From: CALWZE01 sp036644375
GTDB lineage: Bacteria; Bacillota; Clostridia; Oscillospirales; Ruminococcaceae
Direction of reading: 5' to 3'
Assembly (NCBI GenBank): GCA_036644375.1
Contig: JAVXQD010000008.1
Span: 9,405-73,404 of the forward strand
Length of the DNA: 64,000 nt
Shown here: in pieces, positions 35,474 to 42,985 of the stretch
Numbering within the stretch: position 1 is the first letter of the stretch
Layout: every line of letters starts with the position of its first letter
Notes under the pieces: generated by a model
The model's input: the letters and a program-made list of their open reading frames with translations, nothing else
Database searches by the model: none
Told to the model about the DNA's origin: nothing
Program-made: the position numbers and the translations under genes

Positions 35474-36055
35474 TTATTTTGTCAGAAGAATCTTTTCGGG
35501 CTTGGAAGTTTTAAATGGATTGCGGTTTTTGCGCACAATCTCGCTTTTTATAAAATTAAAGGTTTCCGTCTCCCCCTTATCGCGAAGCATCATAAGCAAT
35601 TGCTCAAGCAGAGCACGTGTGTTTGGATGAAGCATCAGATGATCCCTTGAGTTTGAATAATATATATATGGATATTCATCTTTATAGTTTTCGGGATTGT
35701 AGGTTTTACTTGCGGCTATTCGGTCGCACACCATTTCGGCGACATAGCGCACCGGCATTTCCATTCCGCACAGCTCATGGGGAACAAACGGGGAATAGTC
35801 AATCCAATATTCAAGATGGTGCTTGTTTTTACCTTTGTGGTGCAGCCATGCCGCACTGTAGCCGCGCTCACGTCTCTCCATGTTGTTTGGACTCTGATTT
35901 CCCTGATAATACTTGGCGCCCGCCAAAAATTCAACAGGGGAGTATTTGGACATGTCATGCAAAAGTCCCTGCGCGATAAGGCCGCAGCTGAAGCAATGTC
36001 TCATAACGAGCATTTTGTGATGATTGATAGTTTTAAGATGCGAAAGCCATTTCAT
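35474..36055 (-). CDS. DUF5662-family protein
   Basis: 193 aa, His-rich, soluble. The N-terminal KTINHHKMLVMRHCF and LLHDMSKYSP give an HD-like arrangement, with HHKGKNKHHLEYW following, suggesting a metal-dependent phosphohydrolase-like fold; this is inference. Length and layout match DUF5662 proteins, whose function is undescribed. About 160 bases upstream of the ferritin-like gene but with its own terminator. Confidence 0.7.
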   Translation of the reverse strand: MKWLSHLKTINHHKMLVMRHCFSCGLIAQGLLHDMSKYSPVEFLAGAKYYQGNQSPNNMERRERGYSAAWLHHKGKNKHHLEYWIDYSPFVPHELCGMEMPVRYVAEMVCDRIAASKTYNPENYKDEYPYIYYSNSRDHLMLHPNTRALLEQLLMMLRDKGETETFNFIKSEIVRKNRNPFKTSKPEKILLTK

Positions 36056-36241
36056 ATTTTCACCGCTGTCCGATTGTTTTTATAGATATTATTCAGTATA
36101 GTATAAATAAAACAATTTTAAAATAGGCACTTGAAAAACTGCTTCGATATTCGGCGAAAATATTGAGATGACACACTTGTTGCACCAAAGCTTCAATGAT
36201 ATACTAAAGCTCGGTATAGCAGAATAATTGATATTTTTCTA

Positions 36242-36272
36242 TTGACATTACTCTATGTGTAACGTTTATTAT
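36242..36272 (+). promoter_or_regulatory. MerR-type promoter with 19-bp spacer and dyad
   Basis: TTGACA, exactly 19 bases, TATTAT. The spacer holds the dyad TTAC-tctatgt-GTAA. A 19-20-bp spacer with a central dyad is the classical layout of promoters activated by MerR proteins, and a MerR gene follows directly, so autoregulation is likely. Confidence 0.7.
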
Positions 36273-36294
36273 CATAACAGATGAGGTGTTATCC

Positions 36295-36939
36295 ATGACT
36301 ATCAAGGACGTGGAAAGTCTGGTCGGAATCACAAAAAAGAATATCCGATTTTATGAGCGAATGCAGCTTCTAACACCGCTTCGCGACAGAGAAAACAGCT
36401 ATCGCAACTACTCCGATGCGGATGTGCAGCGGCTGAAAAAAGTGAAGCTGCTCAGAAGTCTTCATATGCCAATTGAAGAGATAAGAAAAATTCTCAGCGG
36501 CGAAAATGAGCTCCAAGCCTGCCTTCAATCCCATACCGCAGAGCTTTGCGCCGAAATAGATAATCTGCGCTGCGCAAGACAGCTTTGCGCTGAAATCGAG
36601 CGGGATATCAGCGGCGATAAGCCCTTTTGCATTGACGGATACCTCGGCAAGCTGCGGGAATATGAAAAGGAAGGCGTTAAATTTATGAACATCAAAAAGA
36701 GCGACACACGAAAAAAAATAACAGTTCCGATACTGTGCGCGCTTGTCATGATAACATTTATGGCAGCGATGATCGGGCTGTTTGTGTGGGCAACAACGCG
36801 GCAGGACAGCCCTCCGATAGCCATTGTAGCTGTATTTATGGCCATACCCGCAGCAATTTCGGTAGGTGTTATAATAGCTTTAGTGCAGGCAATCAAGGAG
36901 ATAAACAAAGGAGAAATAGATGAAGCTCGTAAATATTGA
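36295..36939 (+). CDS. MerR-family regulator with two C-terminal membrane helices
   Basis: 214 aa from MTIKDVESLVGITKKNIRFY. Residues 1-70 are a MerR winged helix (VGITKKNIRFYERMQLL, then the wing RNYSDADVQRLKKVKLL). A helical region (70-125) with Cys at 76, 85, 93, 98 and 112 follows, and then two membrane helices (about 143-167 and 174-198). A membrane-tethered MerR protein is unusual; the Cys set could sense metal or redox. Start at 36295 rather than the GTG at 36286, because GAGGTG is the ribosome site. It overlaps ybjQ by 20 bases. Confidence 0.85.
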   Translation: MTIKDVESLVGITKKNIRFYERMQLLTPLRDRENSYRNYSDADVQRLKKVKLLRSLHMPIEEIRKILSGENELQACLQSHTAELCAEIDNLRCARQLCAEIERDISGDKPFCIDGYLGKLREYEKEGVKFMNIKKSDTRKKITVPILCALVMITFMAAMIGLFVWATTRQDSPPIAIVAVFMAIPAAISVGVIIALVQAIKEINKGEIDEARKY

Positions 36940-37243
36940 CTACATTCCGGGTCAGGAATTTGATGCCATAGGGCTTGTAAAGGGAAACGTTGTTCAGACC
37001 AAAAATTTCGGCAAAGATTTTATGGCGGGCATGAAGACGCTGGTTGGAGGCGAGATAATCGGATATACCGAAATGCTGAATGAGGCGAGAGCCATTGCGA
37101 TGAAGCGCATGGTTGATGAGGCGGTCTCGCTGGGCGCGGATGCAATTGTAAATGTTCGCTATGCATCAGCCTCCATTATGTCAGGTGCCGCTGAGGTCAT
37201 AGCCTATGGCACCGCTGTAAAATTTACGTATCCGTCACATTGA
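36920..37243 (+). CDS. YbjQ-family protein
   Basis: 107 aa, soluble, small oligomer-forming fold once called a heavy-metal-binding domain. Family segments: VVQTKNFGKDFMAGMKTLVGGEI, RMVDEAVSLGADAIVNVRY and YGTAVKF. Role undescribed. The start lies inside the end of the MerR gene (20-base overlap) after an AAAGGAG, so the two products are translated together and probably act together. Confidence 0.85.
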   Translation: MKLVNIDYIPGQEFDAIGLVKGNVVQTKNFGKDFMAGMKTLVGGEIIGYTEMLNEARAIAMKRMVDEAVSLGADAIVNVRYASASIMSGAAEVIAYGTAVKFTYPSH

Positions 37244-37493
37244 GTGAACAGGTGCTTCTTTATCCGAGGCGCACCCGTGCCGATGGCAATCGGTCAGCTT
37301 TGTCGGGCATATTGTTTCCTTATCCCGGCATATGTTAAGCGGGGAAATGCGGAATAAAAAACCAACAGTTTTAAAGTATGAGCTTTTGTACGTATCACAT
37401 AAAGATTCATAAGAAATTTTGGTAGTCTTGTACTACAAAAGTTTTGACTTAATGCAACAATAAACGAGCCGAATTGCAAGCGGGATTGTGTCA

Positions 37494-37518
37494 ATTTCCG
37501 AAAATAAAAAATCGGAGT
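37494..37518 (+). promoter_or_regulatory. PurBox-like inverted pair upstream of the purine promoter
   Basis: ATTTCCGAAAATA matches the PurR operator consensus AWWWCCGAACWWT at 11 of 13 positions. On the opposite strand AACTCCGATTTTT matches 10 of 13. The cores form CCGA-N10-TCGG just before the -35. Operator function is inferred. Confidence 0.35.
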
Positions 37519-37526
37519 TAAATTGA

Positions 37527-37555
37527 TTGCTTTTCCCTTGAGAACACTATACTAT
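37527..37555 (+). promoter_or_regulatory. promoter of the purine operon
   Basis: TTGCTT, 17-base spacer, TACTAT. An overlapping TATACT is an alternative -10. Transcription would start near 37562, about 230 bases before purE. Confidence 0.5.
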
Positions 37556-37599
37556 TATGGTTATAAAAGTTACATATTAACCGCTTGGAGGTGTGCGCA

Positions 37600-37731
37600 A
37601 TGACCTTTTTGTTCTTGTCTGCGTTTGGAGATACCGACGCGCTTTACGGCGCTTCTCTTGGCATGCAAAAAATCTGCTGCCGCGCAGCTTCACACAGAGC
37701 TGACAAGCTGAAAAGCATAACCGAACATTAG
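37600..37731 (+). CDS. 43-aa leader ORF before purE
   Basis: ATG with GGAGGTG seven to eight bases upstream, reading MTFLFLSAFGDTDALYGASL and ending with a TAG immediately before a terminator hairpin. No amino acid is repeated in a way that suggests classical attenuation, and I see no family. It may be a regulatory leader peptide or a small protein of its own. An exact PurBox match lies in its last codons. Confidence 0.4.
   Translation: MTFLFLSAFGDTDALYGASLGMQKICCRAASHRADKLKSITEH
37717..37729 (+). promoter_or_regulatory. exact PurBox consensus match
   Basis: ATAACCGAACATT matches AWWWCCGAACWWT, the operator of Gram-positive PurR, at all 13 positions. It is about 150 bases downstream of the predicted transcription start and directly before the terminator hairpin, which is an odd place for an activator site. 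Confidence 0.4.
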
Positions 37732-37774
37732 GGGCATGGTGCACGCAAAAGCGCCATGTCTTTTTTTATTTGCT
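37732..37774 (+). terminator. intrinsic terminator (attenuator candidate) directly before purE
   Basis: GGCATGGTGC pairs over 10 bp (two G-U pairs) with GCGCCATGTC around ACGCAAAA, followed by TTTTTTTATTTG. It ends about 20 bases before the purE start, so full-length pur mRNA must read through it. Confidence 0.7.
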
Positions 37775-37794
37775 ATATTCGGAGGAAATGAGAA

Positions 37795-38298
37795 ATGAAG
37801 TCAAAAAAAGTTGCGATAATAATGGGAAGCGACAGCGACTGGCCCGCCGTTAAGTCGGCGGCGGTTCAGCTGAAAAAATGGGATGTGCCATTTGAGGCGA
37901 GAATACTCTCGGCGCATAGAACCCCCGAGGATGCTGCCGAATTTGCGAAAAGCGCAAAGCAAAACGGGTTTGGAGTCATAATCGCGTGTGCGGGAATGGC
38001 GGCTCATCTTGGCGGGGTTTTGGCGGCGCACACAACGCTTCCGGTCATCGGGGTTCCGATGAAGGGCGGTGCGATGGACGGCTTGGATGCACTTCTTGCT
38101 ACGGTTCAGATGCCGAGCGGCATACCCGTGGCCACAGTGGCACTGGGAGGCGCAAAAAATGCGGCTATACTCGCGTGTCAAATACTCGCTCTTTCAGATG
38201 AGCGAATCTCGTCATTGCTTGAGATGGCAAAGGAAGAGATGATAGCTGAGATAACGGCGAAAAACGAAACGCTTCAAAAAGAGCTCAGTGAAATGTAA
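37795..38298 (+). CDS. purE: N5-carboxyaminoimidazole ribonucleotide mutase
   Basis: 167 aa, cytoplasmic. Converts N5-CAIR to CAIR in purine synthesis. Family residues: IIMGSDSDWP, SAHRTPE (class I signature with the catalytic His) and AGMAAHLGGVLA. Class I enzymes need PurK to make N5-CAIR, and no purK is present in this operon. GGAGG precedes the ATG. First enzyme gene of the ten-gene operon. Confidence 0.95.
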   Translation: MKSKKVAIIMGSDSDWPAVKSAAVQLKKWDVPFEARILSAHRTPEDAAEFAKSAKQNGFGVIIACAGMAAHLGGVLAAHTTLPVIGVPMKGGAMDGLDALLATVQMPSGIPVATVALGGAKNAAILACQILALSDERISSLLEMAKEEMIAEITAKNETLQKELSEM

Positions 38299-38363
38299 AA
38301 TGCATCAATGGCGCGGAATTGAATCAGTAAAATCAGTAATAATAAGATAAGAGGTAAACAGAA

Positions 38364-39074
38364 ATGGAAAAAAGAGAACAGCTGTATGAGGGAAAAGCAA
38401 AAAAAGTCTATGCTACAGAGGATCCCAATATCGTGCTTGTTGACTATAAGGACGACGCAACGGCAGGTAATGGCGCAAAAAAAGGGACAATTCGCGGCAA
38501 AGGCGTGGTAAACAATCGCGTCACAAACAGTCTCATGAAAATGCTTGAGACAAAGGGTATTCCGACACATTTTGTCAAGGAGCTTTCGGAGCGCGAAACT
38601 CTTGTTAAAAAAGTGCAGATTGTTCCCCTTGAGGTTATCGTCCGCAACGTCGCCGCAGGCTCTCTTGCAAAAAGACTCGGATTGCCGGAGGGTACCAAGC
38701 TTAAATCCACAGTGCTCGAATACTGCTATAAGGATGATGCGCTGGGTGATCCGCTTGTGAATGACTATCACATCGCGGCAATCGGAGCAGCCACAAAAAA
38801 AGAGCTTGACACAATAGCGGCGATGGCATTTAAAATAAATGAAATACTCACCGAATATCTCAAGGATGCAAATATTGAGCTGATTGATTTCAAGCTTGAA
38901 TTCGGGAGACTCGCCGACGGTACAATAATTCTTGCCGACGAAATCAGCCCGGACACCTGCCGCTTTTGGGACAGCACAACACATGAGCATCTGGATAAGG
39001 ACCTTTTCCGCCGAGATCTCGGCGGTGCGGAGGACGCATATAGGGAAGTTATGAAGCGCCTTTTAGGAGAATAG
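38364..39074 (+). CDS. purC: SAICAR synthetase
   Basis: 236 aa. Joins aspartate to CAIR with ATP. Family segments: LYEGKAKKVYATEDP, FKDDATAGNG-like YKDDATAGNGAKK, VVNNRVTNSLM, VPLEVIVRNVAAGSLAKR and LADEISPDTCRFWD. Length is normal. The ribosome site is AGAGGT. It ends three bases before purF. Confidence 0.97.
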   Translation: MEKREQLYEGKAKKVYATEDPNIVLVDYKDDATAGNGAKKGTIRGKGVVNNRVTNSLMKMLETKGIPTHFVKELSERETLVKKVQIVPLEVIVRNVAAGSLAKRLGLPEGTKLKSTVLEYCYKDDALGDPLVNDYHIAAIGAATKKELDTIAAMAFKINEILTEYLKDANIELIDFKLEFGRLADGTIILADEISPDTCRFWDSTTHEHLDKDLFRRDLGGAEDAYREVMKRLLGE

Positions 39075-39077
39075 CCG

Positions 39078-40523
39078 ATGAATGAGCGTTTAACCGATAA
39101 ACTCCACGAGGAGTGTGGCGTGATAGGTATTTTCAACAAGGGTGAAATTTCGGATGTTGTAATGGATACCTATTATGGGCTTTATGCTCTTCAGCATCGA
39201 GGACAGGAAAGCTGCGGAATTGCAGTCAACGATGACGGAGTAATTTCCTGCCGCAAGGATCTCGGTCTTGTAAATGAGGTCTTTACAAAGGATGTTTTGG
39301 AAGCTATTCCGCGCGGAAAAATGACGGTCGGGCATTGCCGATATGCAACAACGGGAACCCTGAGCGCCGCAAACGCACAGCCACTGGTACTCCGCCACAT
39401 AAAGGGAAACATGGCTCTTGCGCACAATGGCAACCTCACAAATGCCACAGAGCTGCGCGAGGAGGTTGAGCTTACGGGAGCAATCTTCCACACCACGAGC
39501 GACACCGAGGTAATTGCGTACGCCATAACAAAAGAGCGGCTTACAGCACCATCCATTCAGGATGCTGTGGTCAGCGCCATGTACAAGCTTAAAGGGGCAT
39601 ATTCACTCGTGATAATGTCTCCGCGCAAGCTTATAGCAGCTCGCGACCCGCTGGGCTTTCGCCCACTCTGCATGGGTAAAATCGGCGAGAGCATAATATT
39701 CGCAAGCGAGAGCTGCGCGCTCGATTCTATCGGCGCAACCTTTGTGCGCGACATTGAGCCCGGCGAGGTGGTTGTGGTAACCGATGACGGAGTCGAGAGC
39801 ATTAAAACCCACTGCGGAAAAGGCAGCGGCTTCTGTGTATTCGAATACATCTACTTTGCCCGTCCCGACAGCGTTATAAACGGCTCCTCGGTACACACGG
39901 CGCGGAAGCGCGCAGGTGCGCTTCTTGCCCTTGCGCACCCTGTAGAGGCGGATGTCGTAATCGGGGTTCCCGATTCGGGCATTGATGCGGCACTCGGATA
40001 TGCAACACAGAGCGGAATCCCCTATGGGCTCGGGTTCCTGAAAAACAAATATATAGGCAGAACCTTTATAGCGCCAAGCCAACAGCAGCGCGAGGACGCC
40101 GTTCGTATAAAGCTCAATCCAATCAGCGCTACAGTCAAGGGCAAGAGAGTAATCATTATCGACGATTCGATTGTTAGGGGCACAACAAGCCTTAAGATTG
40201 TAAAGCTATTGCGTGAGGCAGGGGCTACAGAGGTTCATATGAGGCTTTCCGCGCCGCCGTTTTTGTATCCCTGCTATTTCGGAACCGATATAGATTCCAG
40301 TGAAAATCTGATTGCATTTAAGCATTCGGTGGAGGAGATACGGAAAATGATAGATGTCGATACTCTCGGATTTTTATCTGTTGACGATCTGCCGAAGCTT
40401 GCAGAAAATACCGACTGCGCAATGTGTGATGGCTGCTTCACGGGTAAATATCCCATAGATCCGCCCCAAAAATGCGTAAAAAGCAAATTTGAATTAAAAA
40501 TTTCGGAAAACGTCAATGACTGA
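39078..40523 (+). CDS. purF: amidophosphoribosyltransferase
   Basis: 481 aa. First committed step: PRPP plus glutamine to phosphoribosylamine. A short propeptide (12 residues) precedes nucleophile C13 in EECGVIGIF. The PRPP site is VIIIDDSIVRGTT. The C-terminal CAMCDGC and earlier Cys residues match the 4Fe-4S-containing, oxygen-sensitive Bacillus-type enzyme. Product feedback by purine nucleotides is known for the family. Confidence 0.97.
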   Translation: MNERLTDKLHEECGVIGIFNKGEISDVVMDTYYGLYALQHRGQESCGIAVNDDGVISCRKDLGLVNEVFTKDVLEAIPRGKMTVGHCRYATTGTLSAANAQPLVLRHIKGNMALAHNGNLTNATELREEVELTGAIFHTTSDTEVIAYAITKERLTAPSIQDAVVSAMYKLKGAYSLVIMSPRKLIAARDPLGFRPLCMGKIGESIIFASESCALDSIGATFVRDIEPGEVVVVTDDGVESIKTHCGKGSGFCVFEYIYFARPDSVINGSSVHTARKRAGALLALAHPVEADVVIGVPDSGIDAALGYATQSGIPYGLGFLKNKYIGRTFIAPSQQQREDAVRIKLNPISATVKGKRVIIIDDSIVRGTTSLKIVKLLREAGATEVHMRLSAPPFLYPCYFGTDIDSSENLIAFKHSVEEIRKMIDVDTLGFLSVDDLPKLAENTDCAMCDGCFTGKYPIDPPQKCVKSKFELKISENVND

Positions 40524-40588
40524 AACCGGCGTTTTACAATAAAATGAGCACAGGTCCCTGCACTAAAATAACCATTTCGGAGGATATA

Positions 40589-41623
40589 ATGAAAAGTTTT
40601 TCTGAAAGCTATAAAGAGGCAGGTGTGGATATCACTGCCGGTTATACCGCCGTTGAACTGATGAAATCGCATGTGGCACGCACAATGACCGCCGGTGCAA
40701 TCGGCGGGCTGGGCGGCTTTGGCGGGCTGTTCGAGCTTGACATGACCGGAATAACCAAGCCTGTGCTGGTCAGCGGAACAGACGGAGTCGGCACAAAACT
40801 CAAAATTGCATTTTTGATGGACAAGCACGACACAGTCGGAATAGACTGTGTCGCAATGTGTGTAAATGACATCATAACATGCGGCGCAAAACCGCTTTTC
40901 TTTCTCGATTACATCGCATGCGGCAAAAATGTTCCCGAGCGCATAGCGTCCATTGTGTCGGGTGTTTCAGAGGGCTGTGTGCAGTCGGGCTCGGCGCTGA
41001 TTGGCGGCGAGACTGCCGAGATGCCCGGCTTTTACGAGGAGCGGGAATACGACCTTGCGGGATTTGCGTGCGGAGTTGTCGACAGATCGAAAATTATTGA
41101 CAACACAAAAACGGCTGCCGGAGACGCAATAATTGCGCTGCCGTCCTCAGGTCTGCATTCAAACGGATTTTCACTTGTGCGCAAGGCATTTGATGTTGAA
41201 AACCGCGACCTCGATAATTATTACGACGAGCTCGGCATGAGTCTCGGCGAATGTCTGCTGACCCCGACAAGAATATATGTTAAGCCGATACTTGCGCTTC
41301 TCGAAAAAATTGATGCAACCGCAATCAGCCACATTACCGGCGGAGGGTTTTATGAAAATATTCCCCGTGCTCTTCCGGAGGGCATGTGCGCAAAAATCAA
41401 AAAATCCGCGATCAAAACTCCGCCTGTTTTCAAGCTCCTCGCACAAGCGGGAGGCATTCCCGAGCGAGACATGTTCAACACCTTTAATATGGGCGTCGGC
41501 ATGATGGTTGTCGTTCCGTCACAGCAGGCGGATGAAGCCGTGCGCATACTCAATGATAACGGCGAAGCCGCATATATCATGGGTGAGATTGCAGCCGGTG
41601 AAAAGGGAGTCGAGCTATGCTGA
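40589..41623 (+). CDS. purM: AIR synthetase (FGAM cyclo-ligase)
   Basis: 344 aa from MKSFSESYKEAGVDITAGY. ATP-dependent ring closure of FGAM to AIR. GTDGVGTKLKIAF, GIDCVAMCVNDI and IGGETAEMPGFY are family hallmarks. Start at 40589, with GGAGG five bases upstream; a 15-codon longer reading is rejected. It overlaps purN by seven bases. Confidence 0.96.
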   Translation: MKSFSESYKEAGVDITAGYTAVELMKSHVARTMTAGAIGGLGGFGGLFELDMTGITKPVLVSGTDGVGTKLKIAFLMDKHDTVGIDCVAMCVNDIITCGAKPLFFLDYIACGKNVPERIASIVSGVSEGCVQSGSALIGGETAEMPGFYEEREYDLAGFACGVVDRSKIIDNTKTAAGDAIIALPSSGLHSNGFSLVRKAFDVENRDLDNYYDELGMSLGECLLTPTRIYVKPILALLEKIDATAISHITGGGFYENIPRALPEGMCAKIKKSAIKTPPVFKLLAQAGGIPERDMFNTFNMGVGMMVVVPSQQADEAVRILNDNGEAAYIMGEIAAGEKGVELC

Positions 41624-42213
41624 AAATTGCCGTGCTTGTCTCGGGCGGCGGCACTAATTTGCAGGCGATTATAGATGCTAAAAAAAACGGAGGCATTGAT
41701 AAGGGCGAGCTTGCGCTTGTTTTGGCAAGCCGTGCGGATGCATTTGCACTTGAGCGCGCATGCAGCGCAGGCATTAAAACCGCAGTGGTTTCCAGAAAAA
41801 GCTTTTTGTCCTCCGACGAATACAGTGATGCAGTGCTCAAGACGCTGAAAGATAATCGTATAGATATTGTTGTTCTTGCCGGATTTCTTTCAATACTCGG
41901 GAAAAATGTAATTCAGGCTTACCCGAAACGGATTATCAATGTCCATCCAAGTTTAATTCCCAGCTTTTGCGGTGATGGATATTATGGGCTTACCGTTCAT
42001 GAAAAGGCACTTGAAAAGGGCGTGAAGGTCACCGGCGCTACAGTGCATTTTGTCAATGAGATTGCGGATGACGGTGAGATTATTTTGCAAAAAGCAGTAA
42101 ATGTTGAGCCTGACGACACGCCTGAAACGCTGCAAAGGCGGGTAATGGAGCAGGCAGAGTGGGAGCTTCTGCCCAAGGCGCTGAATATGCTGTGTGAAGA
42201 GTATTCCAATTAA
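41617..42213 (+). CDS. purN: GAR transformylase (folate-dependent)
   Basis: 198 aa. Adds formyl from 10-formyl-THF to GAR. LVSGGGTNLQAIID at the N-terminus, INVHPSLIPSF (catalytic Asn and His) and VTGATVHFVNEIADDGEII (catalytic Asp) are present. Overlap with purM suggests coupled translation. Confidence 0.95.
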   Translation: MLKIAVLVSGGGTNLQAIIDAKKNGGIDKGELALVLASRADAFALERACSAGIKTAVVSRKSFLSSDEYSDAVLKTLKDNRIDIVVLAGFLSILGKNVIQAYPKRIINVHPSLIPSFCGDGYYGLTVHEKALEKGVKVTGATVHFVNEIADDGEIILQKAVNVEPDDTPETLQRRVMEQAEWELLPKALNMLCEEYSN

Positions 42214-42242
42214 TATTTATTATCACGGAGGGAATCGAAATC

Positions 42243-42965
42243 ATGGAAAAGCTTGAACTTTCCGCACTTTTGAGTGCGAATACATATCCCGGGCGCGGGA
42301 TAATTGTCGGACTGTCGGATGACGGTAAAAGCGCTGTCCTCGGGTATTGCATCATGGGCAGAAGCACTAACAGCCGCAACCGCGTTTTCACCCCTGCAAA
42401 CGGCGGAATAATAACCGAGGCGGCAGATCCCGCGAAGCTGATTGACCCATCTTTGATAATATACTCGCCGGTACGTGTTTTGGATAATATAACGATTGTT
42501 ACAAACGGGGATCAGACAGACACGATATATGATCTCTTAACCAAGGGAGAGAGCTTTGAAAATGCACTTCGCACCCGAGATTTTGAGCCGGATCCGCCCA
42601 ATTTCACGCCGCGAATTTCATCAATTGTCAAGGTTCAGGACGGAAAGCTGAGCTATAAGCTGTCCATTTTGAAATCGGACAGCGGCAACGGCAGTGCCTG
42701 TGTGCGTTTTTTTTATGATTATGATTTCCCCATTGCCTCAGAGGGACGATTTATAAGCACATATATGTGTGACGGAAATCCGATACCATCATTTGAGGGA
42801 GAGCCGAAGAGGGTTTCGATAGTCGGTGATATAGACAGCTTTACAAATATGCTGTGGTCGAGTCTCAATGAGGAAAATAAGGTATCTCTATTTGTCCGCT
42901 ATATAGATATTGCAAGCGGCGTCACGACTGACAGAATCATCAATAAATACAATAAAATTCAATAA
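42243..42965 (+). CDS. purO: IMP cyclohydrolase, PurO type
   Basis: 240 aa. Closes FAICAR to IMP. It belongs to the PurO family first known from archaea (NTYPGRGIIVGLSDDGKSAV, YCIMGRSTNSRNRVF, NGDQTDTIY), not to the usual N-terminal half of bifunctional PurH. It is next to a separate AICAR transformylase, so the two last steps are split over two genes. GGAGG precedes the ATG. Confidence 0.9.
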   Translation: MEKLELSALLSANTYPGRGIIVGLSDDGKSAVLGYCIMGRSTNSRNRVFTPANGGIITEAADPAKLIDPSLIIYSPVRVLDNITIVTNGDQTDTIYDLLTKGESFENALRTRDFEPDPPNFTPRISSIVKVQDGKLSYKLSILKSDSGNGSACVRFFYDYDFPIASEGRFISTYMCDGNPIPSFEGEPKRVSIVGDIDSFTNMLWSSLNEENKVSLFVRYIDIASGVTTDRIINKYNKIQ

Positions 42966-42985
42966 ACACATCAGGAGGAAATATC

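Larger units (their letters stand above)
37244..37599 (+). other. long intergenic region before the purine operon
   Basis: About 350 bases with no convincing gene. Hairpin-prone pieces (GGTGC/GCACC, CCGAT-ggca-ATCGG, GTCGGG/CCCGGC) follow ybjQ without a T run. A near-PurBox pair lies at 37494-37518, directly before the promoter at 37527. Confidence 0.5.

Noticed and set aside
37294..37494. A 66-codon minus-strand frame before the purine operon.
   Set aside because: It has no clear ribosome site, an unlikely composition and lies in a regulatory region.
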